Assembly: GCA_023700805.1 (NCBI GenBank)
Contig: JAMPYF010000011.1
Location: 39,888 to 103,887, forward strand
Origin: Sulfuritalea sp.
Lineage (GTDB): Bacteria > Pseudomonadota > Gammaproteobacteria > Burkholderiales > Rhodocyclaceae
Length of the DNA: 64,000 nt
Reading direction: 5' to 3'
Part shown: positions 1-7,718 of the stretch, piece by piece
Layout: every line of letters starts with the position of its first letter
Numbering within the stretch: the first letter of the stretch is position 1
Made by a program: the position numbers and the translations under genes
Notes under the pieces: model-generated
Databases searched by the model: none
Told to the model about the DNA's origin: nothing
The model's input: the letters and a program-made list of their open reading frames with translations, nothing else

Positions 1-7
1 GACAGCT

Positions 8-39
8 GTTCAGAATGAACGTTCAGGAGAACGTTCATT
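8..39. promoter_or_regulatory. Palindromic operator array upstream of the NO-reductase-type operon
   Basis: Half-sites GTTCA and TGAAC alternate here: GTTCA (8-12), TGAAC (16-20), GTTCA (21-25), GAAC (29-32), GTTCA (33-37). AATGAACGTTC (14-24) and GAACGTTCATT (29-39) form a perfect 11-bp inverted repeat with a 4-bp spacer. The unit TGAACGTTCA resembles operators of TetR-family repressors. The regulator is not in the window. Assigning it to the operon that starts at 179 or 513 is inference from position only. Confidence 0.45.
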
Positions 40-45
40 GACGAC

Positions 46-91
46 ATGAAACATATATCACATTCCGAGCAAAACACGAAATATGTTTCAT
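46..91. promoter_or_regulatory. Long inverted repeat in the same upstream region
   Basis: ATGAAACATAT (46-56) and ATATGTTTCAT (81-91) are perfect reverse complements separated by 24 bp, with centres about 35 bp apart. They could be two operator half-sites one loop apart, or a transcribed hairpin. They do not match the NsrR or FNR/DNR consensus well enough to name a regulator. The local sequence is AT-rich compared with the genes. Confidence 0.4.
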
Positions 92-178
92 ATCAAGTAA
101 CTGACAGGCCTGGCATGGCGCTCGCTAACTGTCGGATGCATATCGGGAAATTGCCCGCAAACCAAAGGAGGATAGGAA

Positions 179-505
179 ATGAACGTCAAACAATGCCTGG
201 TGCCGCTGCTGCTCGGCGGCCTGCTCGCTGCTGCTGCCCACGCCGAGCCTGCGGCGCAGCCGGATCCGCTGCTTGCCAGCTTCCAGCGCCTGCTCGATCA
301 CCAGCCGGCGCAAAGCGCCCCGGCAGTCCCGCCCGGCCTCGGCGCGGACCCGCTGCGCAACAGCGTGAGCCTGGTGCTCTGGGAAAAGCAGGAGCGGTCC
401 TTCCACCTCCTGGCGAATCTCAGCCCGAATCTCGGCCCGAAGCCCGGTCCGAATCTCGGCCGCCTCGTCGCGCCGCGCCAAGCAGCGCCATCGACAGCCC
501 ATTGA
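179..505 (+). CDS. Small exported hypothetical protein
   Basis: 108 residues, start ATG at 179 behind the ribosome binding site AAAGGAGG. Residues 1-22 form a typical Sec signal peptide ending in AHA-EP. The mature part (about 86 aa) is rich in Pro, Ala and Leu and has no Cys, so it carries no haem or metal-Cys motif. The C-terminal third contains a short Leu-Gly/Pro repeat (NLGPKPGPNLG). It ends 7 bp before the CuA-subunit gene and is probably co-transcribed with it. I do not recognise the family; a small accessory protein of the reductase operon is the only contextual hint. The alternative ATG at 46 lies before the ribosome binding site and is not supported. Confidence 0.6.
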   Translation: MNVKQCLVPLLLGGLLAAAAHAEPAAQPDPLLASFQRLLDHQPAQSAPAVPPGLGADPLRNSVSLVLWEKQERSFHLLANLSPNLGPKPGPNLGRLVAPRQAAPSTAH

Positions 506-512
506 GGAAGAC

Positions 513-1046
513 ATGATGCAAGAAATCGCCTGGCAGCTTTCCCTGGTACTCATGACGCTGGTCGCCCTCGGCTTCGGCTTCGTCGCCATCAACTCGGGCG
601 TCCGCGTGGAAGACTACACGCCGCTGCAAAAGCGCGCCTACCGGATCCGCAGCAAGCTGTTCTGGACGCTGGTGGCGGTGCTGGGGCCGGCGATGATCTA
701 CACCCTGCTCGACCTGCCCTACGGCACCAGCCGCGCCGGCCACAAGGCCGGCCCGGCGCAGGTGGTCGAAGCCACCGGCCACCAGTGGCGCTGGGAACTG
801 AGCCGCGACCGCGTCGTCAGGGACCAGCCGGTGGAATTCCGCGTCACCAGCGCCGACATCAACCACGGCTTCGGCATCTACGACGCCGACATGCACCTGG
901 TGGCGCAGACCCAGGCCATGCCCGGCTACACCAACACGCTGCGCCACACCTTCACCGCGGACGGCACCTACCGCATCCTGTGCATGGAGTACTGCGGCAT
1001 CGCGCACCACAACATGATGTCCGAAATCAAAGTCGGCAGCCTGTAA
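513..1046 (+). CDS. norS: CuA subunit of a haem-copper reductase (cytochrome c oxidase subunit II-like, putative sNOR subunit NorS)
   Basis: 177 residues. Two membrane helices (about 6-26 and 47-67) anchor a periplasmic cupredoxin domain. The CuA ligand set is complete: His118, Cys157, Glu159, Cys161, His165 and Met168 in the pattern C-x3-C-x3-H-x2-M. The protein therefore should accept electrons from cytochrome c and pass them to the catalytic subunit encoded 13 bp downstream. It is shorter than a classical CoxB and lacks a fused cytochrome c domain. The order CuA subunit, subunit I, SenC and a small membrane protein is that described for sNOR (norSY-senC-orf1) of ammonia oxidisers, so NO reduction is the favoured role. 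A B-type oxygen reductase remains possible. Confidence 0.8.
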   Translation: MMQEIAWQLSLVLMTLVALGFGFVAINSGVRVEDYTPLQKRAYRIRSKLFWTLVAVLGPAMIYTLLDLPYGTSRAGHKAGPAQVVEATGHQWRWELSRDRVVRDQPVEFRVTSADINHGFGIYDADMHLVAQTQAMPGYTNTLRHTFTADGTYRILCMEYCGIAHHNMMSEIKVGSL

Positions 1047-1059
1047 AGAGGAAACCAAA

Positions 1060-2547
1060 ATGGCGAACTACACCTACGAGCACACTCCCGATCGCGGGGC
1101 CACGGCCGGCGTGCTGGCCTACCTGGGCACCGCCTGCGCCGTGCTGCTGCTGATGATGCTGGTCGGCCTGCTGATGCGGCTGGAACAGGCGCAGATCATC
1201 GACCTCGGCGCGAACTGGTTCTACGAACTGATGACCCTGCACGGCGCCGGCATGGTCGGCATCGCCGGCATCGCCGGGGCCGCCGTGATGTGGCACTTCC
1301 TGCGCCAGTACGTGGAGTTGTCGCCCGCCATCTTCATGGCCAATCTGGCGCTGTTCCTGGTCGGCGTGGCGATGATCATCGGCAGCATCGTGTTCGGGCA
1401 TTTCCACGCCGCGTGGACCTTCCTCTACCCGATGCCGTCCAAGGCGATGGGCATGTGGAGCCAGGAAGCGGCGGCCCTGTTCATGGGCGGGCTGCTGGTG
1501 ATCGGCGTCGGCTTCCTCCTGATGCACCTCGACATCGCGCGCGCCATCATCGCCCGCTACGGCAATTTCGCCCGCGCCCTGGGCTGGCCGCAGCTCTTCG
1601 TCCATGACGACGGCAAGGCGCCGCCGCCGACCGTGGTGGCGAGCACCATGGTCACCATCGTGAACATCGTCGGCCTGGTGGTCGGCGCCAGCATCCTGAC
1701 CATGATGCTGGTGAACCTCTACCTGCCCGAGTTCACCATCGACCCGATGCTGGCCAAGGGCATGATCTATTTCTTCGGCCACGTCTTCATCAACGCCACG
1801 ATCTACATGGCGGTGATCGCGGTGTACGAAATCCTGCCGCGCTACACCCAGCGCCCGTGGAAAGCCAACAGGGTCTTCCTCGCCTCGTGGAGCGCATCGA
1901 CGCTGATGGTGATGTTCATCTTCCCGCACCACCTGCTGATGGATTTCGCCTTCCCGCAATGGATGCTGATCATGGGCCACATCATCGGCTACCTGAACAC
2001 CGTGCCAATCCTGGTGGTCACCGGCTACGGCGCGCTGATGATCGTGTTCCGCTCCGGCATCCGCTGGGACATGGCCTCGCGCCTGCTGTTCCTCTCGCTG
2101 TTCGGCTGGGCCGCGGGCGCCATGCCGGCCTTCATCGACGGCACGATCACGGTCAATTACGTGATGCACAACACGCTGTGGGTGCCCGGGCATTTCCATA
2201 CCTACCTGCTGTTGGGCATGGTGGCGATGGTCTTCGGCTTCATCTACTACCTCGGCAAGCCGGCGCAGCACGTTCGCGAGAGCTGGCTCGACCGCGCCGC
2301 CTTCTGGGGCTTCACGAGCGGCGCGCTGGGTTTCACCCTGAGCTTCCTCTACGCCGGCAAGGAAAGCGTGGCGCGCCGCTATGCGGTGCACCTGCCCGAG
2401 TGGCTGCCCTACGACCGCGCCGGCTCGCTGTTCGCGGCGCTGGTGGTCGCCTCGTCGCTGATCTTCGTGCTGCGTTTCTTCAGCCGCCTCGGCGCGGCCG
2501 GCCGCGACTACGCGCGGGCCCCGCTGGCACAGGGCGCGGCGGCATGA
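1060..2547 (+). CDS. norY: Catalytic subunit I of a haem-copper reductase (putative sNOR subunit NorY)
   Basis: 495 residues with about 12 membrane helices. Low-spin haem ligands are His61 (TLHGAG) and His380; His378 in VPGHFH is the high-spin haem ligand. CuB ligands are His241 and the pair His290-His291. In oxygen reductases of types A and B the CuB helix reads H-P-E/x-V-Y with a redox-active Tyr four residues after the His. Here it reads H241-V-F-I-N245, so that Tyr is Asn. Loss of the Tyr fits an NO reductase better than an O2 reductase. The gene overlaps the SCO gene by 4 bp. The call rests on active-site reading and operon order; the substrate has not been tested. Confidence 0.8.
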   Translation: MANYTYEHTPDRGATAGVLAYLGTACAVLLLMMLVGLLMRLEQAQIIDLGANWFYELMTLHGAGMVGIAGIAGAAVMWHFLRQYVELSPAIFMANLALFLVGVAMIIGSIVFGHFHAAWTFLYPMPSKAMGMWSQEAAALFMGGLLVIGVGFLLMHLDIARAIIARYGNFARALGWPQLFVHDDGKAPPPTVVASTMVTIVNIVGLVVGASILTMMLVNLYLPEFTIDPMLAKGMIYFFGHVFINATIYMAVIAVYEILPRYTQRPWKANRVFLASWSASTLMVMFIFPHHLLMDFAFPQWMLIMGHIIGYLNTVPILVVTGYGALMIVFRSGIRWDMASRLLFLSLFGWAAGAMPAFIDGTITVNYVMHNTLWVPGHFHTYLLLGMVAMVFGFIYYLGKPAQHVRESWLDRAAFWGFTSGALGFTLSFLYAGKESVARRYAVHLPEWLPYDRAGSLFAALVVASSLIFVLRFFSRLGAAGRDYARAPLAQGAAA

Positions 2548-3158
2548 AAGCGGGCAGGGCCGGCCTGGTCGCCACCGCCCTGGTGACCCTGCTCGGCGTC
2601 GGCGTGTTCTGGTCGGGCACCGACGGCTTCACCGCCTTCACCGCCGAAACCGCGCGCCGCGCCGACATCCTGCGCAGCCCGCGCAGCCTGCCCGCTGCCG
2701 CGCTGGAAGACCAGGACGGCCGCCGCTTCGGCCTGCAGGATTACCAGGGCCGGCTGCTCGCGGTGGAGTTCATCTACACGCGCTGCACCACCCTCTGCCG
2801 CAGCCTCGGCATGGCCTTCCGCCAGGTCCGCGAGCGCCTGCCGGCGCAGGCGCTGGGACGCGACGTGGCCCTGCTCAGCATCAGCTTCGACGCCGCGCGC
2901 GACGACCCGGCCAGCCTCAAGGCCTATGGCCAGGCCTTCGGCGCCGACGGCGCGCACTGGCGCATTGCGCGCATCCGCAACCCGGACGAAGTCGCGCCGC
3001 TGCTGGCGGCCTTCGGCGTGGTGGTGATTGCCGACGGGCTCGGCGGCTTCGAGCACAACGCCGCCATCCACCTGCTCGGCCGCGACGGCAGGCTGGCGCA
3101 GATCAGCGACATCGACCAGCCCCTCGAATTCGCCGACCGCATCGCGAGATCGCTATGA
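2544..3158 (+). CDS. senC: SCO1/SenC copper chaperone
   Basis: 204 residues; the ATG overlaps the stop of the upstream gene (ATGA). An uncleaved N-terminal anchor (about 7-24) is followed by a thioredoxin-fold SCO domain. The copper-binding pair is Cys81-x3-Cys85 (CTTLC), with His171/His176 in the position of the family's third ligand. SCO proteins deliver copper to, or reduce the cysteines of, the CuA centre, so the neighbouring CuA subunit is the obvious client. The sequence is Ala/Leu/Arg-rich like its neighbours. It overlaps the next gene by 4 bp, showing a tightly coupled operon. Confidence 0.9.
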   Translation: MKAGRAGLVATALVTLLGVGVFWSGTDGFTAFTAETARRADILRSPRSLPAAALEDQDGRRFGLQDYQGRLLAVEFIYTRCTTLCRSLGMAFRQVRERLPAQALGRDVALLSISFDAARDDPASLKAYGQAFGADGAHWRIARIRNPDEVAPLLAAFGVVVIADGLGGFEHNAAIHLLGRDGRLAQISDIDQPLEFADRIARSL

Positions 3159-3766
3159 ACCGGCACACCCGCATCGGCCTCGGCGCCTGCTATCTGTTCC
3201 TCGCCACACCCGTGGCGCGCAGCGCGCTGGAAGCCGCGATGAGCACCCACATGCTGCTGCAGATTCCGCTCCTGGCCGCCGCCGGCGTGCTGCTCGCGCG
3301 CCTGCTGCCGGCGCAGCGCCAGGATGCGCTGCTGACCGCCTGCGGCGGCGCGCTGCCCCTGGTCGTGCTGGCGCTGTTCGCTTCCAGCTACTGGATGCTG
3401 CCGCGCGCGCTGGATGCCGCGCTCGGCGACCCGCTGACCGAGGCCGCCAAATTCGTCAGCCTGCCGCTGCTGGTCGGCCTGCCGCTGGCGCTGGCCTGGC
3501 GCCAGCTCACGGCCATCGGCCGCGGCTTCGTCTGGACCAATTTCATCAGCATGCTGGCGGTGCTCGGCTGGCTCTACATCGCCGCGCCGGTGCGCGTCTG
3601 CAACAACTACCTGGTCGATGAGCAGGGCAGCACCGGCTGGCTGATGGTGAAGTTCGCGCTGCTGCTCTTCGCCGGCTGGCTGGCCACCCTGTTCGTCGGC
3701 GGCACGCCCGCGCCGGCGAGTGCGCCGGCCGCGACCGGCGACGACCGGCAAGCCAATCCGGCCTGA
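3155..3766 (+). CDS. Multi-pass membrane protein, orf1 of the norSY-senC-type operon
   Basis: 203 residues with about six hydrophobic segments and a Pro/Ala-rich soluble tail from residue 182. It begins inside the stop of the SCO gene. Charged or Cys-containing loops (for example APVRVCNNYLVDEQ) lie between helices, but no cofactor motif is evident. Its position after senC matches the small membrane protein 'orf1' of sNOR operons, whose function is unknown. It may help assemble copper or haem into the reductase; that is inference from linkage alone. Confidence 0.7.
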   Translation: MNRHTRIGLGACYLFLATPVARSALEAAMSTHMLLQIPLLAAAGVLLARLLPAQRQDALLTACGGALPLVVLALFASSYWMLPRALDAALGDPLTEAAKFVSLPLLVGLPLALAWRQLTAIGRGFVWTNFISMLAVLGWLYIAAPVRVCNNYLVDEQGSTGWLMVKFALLLFAGWLATLFVGGTPAPASAPAATGDDRQANPA

Positions 3767-3777
3767 AGGAGAAACCG

Positions 3778-4647
3778 ATGGACTACGTCGCACCCACTCA
3801 ACTCATGGAAGAAATCGGCGCCGCCGCCGCGAAGAAAGCCGGGCTCGGTACGCAGGCCATGCTGCTCAAGGGCTTTCTTTCCGGCGCGCTGCTGGCCTAT
3901 GCCACCGCCTTCGCCTTCAAGGCCGCCGACGGTTTCTCGGGCGGCGCCGCGGCGCTGATCGCCGGCGCGGTGTTCCCGGTCGGCTTCGCAATGATCGTGC
4001 TGCTCGGGCTGGAACTGGCCACCGGCAACTTCGCCGTGCTGCCGGTCGGCATCGCGCGCGGCAAGGTCAGCTGGGAGCAGACGCTGCGCAACTGGGGCTG
4101 GGTCTATCTGGGCAATTTCCTCGGCTGCGTGTTCACCGGCTTCCTCATCGCACTGGCGCTGACCGAGGCCTTCATCCAGGGGCCGGGGCCGCTCGGCGCC
4201 AAGATCATCGCCGTCGCCGAGGCGAAAACGCTGAGCTATCAACACGCCGGCATCAACGGCTGGCTGACCGCCTTGGTCAAGGGCGTGCTGTGCAACTGGA
4301 TGGTCGCGATGGGCACCGTGCTGGCGCTGAGCTCCACCGCCAGCACCGGCAAGATCGCCTCGATCTGGCTCCCGGTGTCCACCTTCTTCGCCCTCGCGCT
4401 CGAGCATTCCATCGTCAATATGTTCGTGATCCCCACCGCCATGATGCTCGGCGCCGACATCACGGTAACGCAATGGCTGGTGTGGAACCAACTGCCGGTG
4501 ACGCTGGGCAACATCGTCGGCGGCGCCGTGCTGACCGGCCTGCTGCTGCACTGCTGCAACCCGGCCGGCGCGCAAGGCCGGAGCAAGCCGCAACGCCAGG
4601 GACTGGCCCCGGCCGAGGCCGCCGTCAACCCCGCTGCGCTGCCTTGA
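3778..4647 (+). CDS. Formate/nitrite transporter (FNT) family channel
   Basis: 289 residues, start ATG with GGAGAAACC just upstream, 11 bp after the previous gene. It has six membrane helices and family signatures: LELATGNFAVL around 80-90, KGVLCNWMVAMG around 168-179 and LEHSIVNMFVIPTAMM around 215-230, which holds the pore-lining His. FNT proteins are pentameric channels for formate, nitrite or related small anions. Context is split: linkage to a putative NO reductase suggests nitrite, while the Sec formate dehydrogenase 12 kb away suggests formate. The C-terminal 40 residues are a polar Ala/Pro tail. It ends 23 bp inside the convergent thioredoxin-like gene. Confidence 0.88.
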   Translation: MDYVAPTQLMEEIGAAAAKKAGLGTQAMLLKGFLSGALLAYATAFAFKAADGFSGGAAALIAGAVFPVGFAMIVLLGLELATGNFAVLPVGIARGKVSWEQTLRNWGWVYLGNFLGCVFTGFLIALALTEAFIQGPGPLGAKIIAVAEAKTLSYQHAGINGWLTALVKGVLCNWMVAMGTVLALSSTASTGKIASIWLPVSTFFALALEHSIVNMFVIPTAMMLGADITVTQWLVWNQLPVTLGNIVGGAVLTGLLLHCCNPAGAQGRSKPQRQGLAPAEAAVNPAALP

Positions 4648-5128
4648 AGGCCGAAAAATCCGACTTGCGGTAATGCTTCTCCGAAACGAAGCGATCGAGC
4701 AGCAGCGCGTCCTCGGTGGTCTTCAGCCCGCCGGAGAGCCGCGCCACCTCCTTGCCCTGGCCGTCGAGGAAGACCAGCACCGGCCGCAGCTTGCGCGGAT
4801 TGAAACGCTTGACCGTGGCATGGCGCGGATCGTCGTCATCCATGTCGAGTTCGACGAAATCGGCATGGACGCCGACGTAGTTCTTGATGAATCTGGCACT
4901 GACTTCGGGCCTGCGCAGCACACTCACGGTGTAGCGGCACGTCCCTCAGTTCAGGTGATCGCCGAAGTACAGCAGCGCATGTCGCTCGGGCATGGCCTTC
5001 AGCTTCGCCACGGCCGCGATGTCGTCGCCGACCAGCGGCACCACGCCATCGAGGCGGTCCGCCGCTGCCGCCGGCAGACCGACTGCGGCGGCAAACAGAA
5101 AGCTGAACAGGTAAAACAGGCGTCTCAT
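4625..5128 (-). CDS. Thioredoxin-fold protein with a UxxC active site: candidate selenoprotein (UGA = Sec)
   Basis: Read through an in-frame TGA at 4946-4948, this is one 167-residue ORF. The start ATG at 5126-5128 has the ribosome binding site GAGGAG, and residues 1-22 are a signal peptide (MRRLFYLFSFLFAAAVGLPA). After LLYFGDHLN comes UGA, then GTCRYTV, so the codon sits exactly where the first Cys of the thioredoxin CxxC is expected (U61-G-T-C64). The downstream half keeps the fold: FVELDMDD, cis-Pro in LRPVLVFLD, then GKEVARLSGG. No other stop interrupts the frame. selA, selB and selC lie 5-10 kb away. A hairpin with a GU-containing loop follows the UGA. Family resembles SoxW-like periplasmic thioredoxins. 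A nonsense-mutated pseudogene is the alternative, but the stop's exact position argues against it. Confidence 0.78.
4914..4948 (-). promoter_or_regulatory. Candidate bacterial SECIS hairpin after the UGA of the thioredoxin-like gene
   Basis: Starting 17 nt after the UGA (4946-4948), the transcript has the pairing ACAC (4932-4929) with GUGU (4923-4920) around the 5-nt loop CGUGA; weaker pairs extend the stem. Bacterial SECIS elements bind SelB through a short apical loop containing GU, located about 16-37 nt after the UGA. The fdnG element in this window has an 18-nt spacing. Pairing was done by eye; no energy was computed. Confidence 0.5.
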
Positions 5129-5275
5129 CAGGTTCTCCTCGGCTGGTCTGCGGCGATCGCGCATAGCAGCAGACAGTGTGGTTCGGGAATTGGTTCCGCG
5201 AAACGCGACGCCGCGGCGCAGATTCCGGAACCTGCGATAGCGCAGCACCGCAGGCGGCATGCCTCGTCAGTCAAG

Positions 5276-5298
5276 AGTTGGCGCTGGCGGGACGGCGA
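5276..5298 (+). repeat. Dispersed 27-bp motif, copy 1 (intergenic)
   Basis: Core AGTTGGCGCTGGCG at 5276-5289, tail GGACGGCGA, preceded by CAAG. This copy lies in the roughly 180-bp gap between the thioredoxin-like gene and the RhuM remnant, outside any recognised gene. Confidence 0.85.
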
Positions 5299-5306
5299 GT
5301 CACCGT

Positions 5307-6414
5307 CTATGTGGCGAGGCGAACCACAAATCGCCGGACTTTCCTATCAGATGAAATGGGGCCGCCTCCGTCCAACCATGCCTGGGGAAGTTGCAACAGG
5401 CGGGGCATTTCACTCTCCGCCCCCTCGTCCCTTGCCCGCTTCGCAATGTTCTCCAGCGCATGCAAATCCTCCGCATCCGCCGCCAGCGCCTCGCTCTCGC
5501 GGCGGTGGGCATCGAATGCCTCGAAACGCTCCTGGGCGATGGCCTTCGCCTGATCGGCACCGATGCTGCCAGCGTTCCGCAGAACCGGGCGCTCGTTGAA
5601 ATCGAGCAGGCGGTCAACGTTCTGCCGCCAGTAGTCCAGCGTCAGATGCTGACGGTCCTTGGCGCGTGGTTCGGCCTGCTCGAGGAGGATGACCACCAGC
5701 CGATTGAGGGTGTCCACCTCGCCGGCGGAGAGGTAGTTCTTGGCGACGACGACGTCATGCTTGCGCACACCAGACCCGCTCCAGGTGGTGAGCGCCATGT
5801 TGGGCCGGGTCGGCGCGGGAGACGACGATTTCGGCGGCGGTCATCTGCGTCACGGCGTAAAGCAGCTTGTTCTGCACTTCGGCAAAGAAAAGCTGGGCTC
5901 CGCTGTCGTCGGCCCGGTAGTCGCTGGAAAGGGCGAAGAGATCGCGCACCTTCTGGTAGAAGCGCTTCTCGGACGCGCGTATCTCGCGAATGCGGGCCAG
6001 TAGTTCGTCGAAGTAGCCCCACCCGCCCGGGTCTTTCAGGCGCTCGTCATCCATGACGAAGCCCTTGATCAGGTATTCGCCGAGGTGCGCGGTCGCCCAC
6101 TGGCGAAACTCGGTGCCGCGCGGTGAGCGCACGCGATAGCCGATGGCCAAGATCATGGACAGGTTGTAGGTCAGGGTGCGGCGTTTGACCGGGCGCCCGC
6201 CCTCGGTCTGAACTGTCAGGGATTCCTTGACAGTTGCCCCGGAGGTCAGCTCGCCTTTCTGGAGGATATTCTTTGCGTGAAGGCTGACGTTCTGCTTGGT
6301 GGTTGCAAACAGCTCGGCGATCTCGACCTGCGAGAGCCAAACGCTGCCATCCTCGGCGCGAAGTTTGACTTCCGTCTGGCCGTCATCGGTCTGGTAAAGG
6401 ATCAATTCACTCAT
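5307..6414 (-). pseudogene. RhuM-family (virulence RhuM-like) gene broken by a frameshift
   Basis: The 5' part (6414 down to about 5800) encodes MSELILYQTDDGQTEVKL, the YQVEIAELF-type helix-turn-helix start (WLSQVEIAELFATT) and the family's LSMILAIGYRVRS and GWGYFDELLARIREIRASE blocks. It continues to AEIVVSRAD, then runs out of frame. The expected continuation (N-M-A-L-T-T-W...KHDVVVAKNYLS) is present in the -1/+1 frame from 5798 down to about 5400. The shift falls in the run GGCCC near 5800-5810. After that the similarity fades before 5307. RhuM genes are accessory and often sit near restriction or mobile loci. A sequencing error at the short G/C run is possible, but the gene adjoins an IS4 remnant, so decay is likely. 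Confidence 0.72.
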
Positions 6415-6483
6415 GCCGTGAGCACTCGGTTACGCAACGTACTGGATTTAATTCGAGCCTGGCCCGTTTGGTTCGCACACAAG

Positions 6484-6680
6484 TCATTTAGCATGAATGC
6501 CTCGCACATACTCTACGCCCACGACGATATTCCTGACGCGCTGAAGGCCAAGCCGCAAAGTTTTGACGCCTGGTTCGCCGTCGCCTTTGCGTCCGAGGAA
6601 CCCGCCGAGCATGGAAATCTGTCGGATGACCTCGCGAATCGTCGGCGCGGTGAGCGGAATCGGCTTCTTCGCCAGGATAT
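6484..6680 (-). pseudogene. C-terminal remnant of an IS4-family transposase
   Basis: About 60 codons read LTAPTIREVIRQI, then LGGFLGRKGDGEPGVKTL and RLGLQRVRN. The LGGFLGRKGDGEPG block followed by a Leu-Gln-Arg helix is the typical C-terminus of IS4-family transposases. The catalytic DDE region is absent, and upstream sequence (6681-6781) has no recognisable coding match. It is a decayed insertion between the RhuM remnant and mobA. I found no intact terminal inverted repeats. Confidence 0.65.
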
Positions 6681-6781
6681 ACGCGCCCGGCGGAACTCCC
6701 GGGGACAAATCACGTTTCGGACCAGGGTACAAGATACCGGCCCAAGACTGACGGAGACCGTGGCCTGTCCCCTGTTTGCCC

Positions 6782-7375
6782 TCATTGCCGCCGGTCTTCG
6801 GCCTGGAGGGCCAGCAGCTCTTCCGCGCTGTTGATATTGCCAAAGGCCTCGGCTTCGTCATCGAAGACTACCTCGGCGACTTTCAGGGAGGCGTGCCAGA
6901 GGCCGACCTTGCGCCCGCCGGCTGCCAGAAAGGCGTCGAGTTGCGGCAGCAGGTCGCGCCGCACCAGGCAGAACGCGCGATGCACCCGCTCGCCGGTGCG
7001 GGCGACGGCAAGTTGCGCCTGGTCGGCGCTCAGCGCGGCATGCAAGCGCGCGACCAGGTCCGCCGGCAGAAACGGCGAGTCGCAGGGCGCCGTCACCAGC
7101 AGCGGCGTCGTGGCTTGCGCCAGTGCCGCCTGCAGCCCGGCGAGCGGACCGGCGAAGCCGGCAATCCGGTCGGGCAGCACCGGACAGCCGAATTCCGCAT
7201 AGCGGCCGAGGTTCTGGTTGGCGCTGATCAGCACGCTGCGCACTTGCGGTGCCAGGCGCTCCAGCACCCACAGCGCCATGGGCCGCCCCCGCAGCTCCTG
7301 CAGGCCCTTGTCGATGCCGCCCATGCGCCGCCCCTGGCCGCCTGCAAGGATCACGCCGGTGACATGTTCGATCAT
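6782..7375 (-). CDS. mobA: Molybdenum cofactor guanylyltransferase MobA
   Basis: 197 residues. MobA attaches GMP to molybdopterin, giving the bis-MGD cofactor used by DMSO-reductase-family enzymes such as the formate dehydrogenase encoded 10 kb away. The nucleotide-binding start is canonical: GVILAGGQGRRMGGIDKGL (residues 7-25), followed by GPLAGLQAAL and the metal-binding CDSPFLP (CDxP-type) near residue 98. NINSAEEL near the C-terminus is also a family signature. Length matches E. coli MobA (194 aa). Its start overlaps the end of the upstream 88-residue gene by 4 bp (ATGA), so the two are co-translated. Confidence 0.93.
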   Translation of the reverse strand: MIEHVTGVILAGGQGRRMGGIDKGLQELRGRPMALWVLERLAPQVRSVLISANQNLGRYAEFGCPVLPDRIAGFAGPLAGLQAALAQATTPLLVTAPCDSPFLPADLVARLHAALSADQAQLAVARTGERVHRAFCLVRRDLLPQLDAFLAAGGRKVGLWHASLKVAEVVFDDEAEAFGNINSAEELLALQAEDRRQ

Positions 7376-7638
7376 CGCCGCACCAGGTTCCCAGCCATGG
7401 ACACGCCGTCCAGCAGCAGGTCGCCGATGTCGGCATTCAGGGCGTTGCCGCGTTCGCGCCGCTGCCGGCTGCGCTCGCGTTCGCTGAACAGGATCGCCCC
7501 GGCCAGCAGCGCCGGGGCGGGCGGTGCGGCCTGTTTCAGCGCAAGCTGCTGATAGCCGGCCAGCGCCTGTTCGACCGCCTGCGGGTCGAGGATCGCGATC
7601 GGCGCGCGGCAGGAGGGGCAGGAGGGTCGGGGGGCCAT
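7372..7638 (-). CDS. Small CxxC-containing hypothetical protein
   Basis: 88 residues, overlapping mobA by ATGA. The N-terminus holds CPSC (7-10) and RAPIAILDP, like the start of a half zinc ribbon, but no second Cys pair follows. The rest is predicted helical, with a charged stretch (SERERSRQRRERGN) and the C-terminus GDLLLDGVSMAGNLVRR. I do not recognise the family. Translational coupling suggests a role linked to molybdenum cofactor or its client enzymes. Confidence that the ORF is real is moderate: it has a proper start, overlap and neighbour-like composition. Confidence 0.6.
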   Translation of the reverse strand: MAPRPSCPSCRAPIAILDPQAVEQALAGYQQLALKQAAPPAPALLAGAILFSERERSRQRRERGNALNADIGDLLLDGVSMAGNLVRR

Positions 7639-7718
7639 GACGCGCAGAATACCAGTGCCGGCACGGCGCTGTCAGCGCCGCCGGACAGGCATCGATCGCT
7701 GCGGTATCCGCGGGTATT

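Noticed and set aside
46..91. NsrR or FNR/DNR site upstream of the NO-reductase-type operon
   Set aside because: The inverted repeat has the wrong spacing for either consensus; it is reported only as an unassigned palindrome.
46..516. 156-codon ORF starting ATG at 46
   Set aside because: It overlaps the better-supported gene at 179 in another frame, crosses the upstream palindromes, has no ribosome binding site and gives a low-complexity Pro/Arg/Ala protein.
5803..5825. GTCGGCGCGGGAGACG as another copy of the dispersed motif
   Set aside because: It gives similar amino acids (VGAGD) but mismatches the core at several bases and has no RCGGCGA tail.
7211..7228. GGTTGGCGCTGATC in mobA as a motif copy
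   Set aside because: It stops matching after nine bases and encodes conserved family residues.
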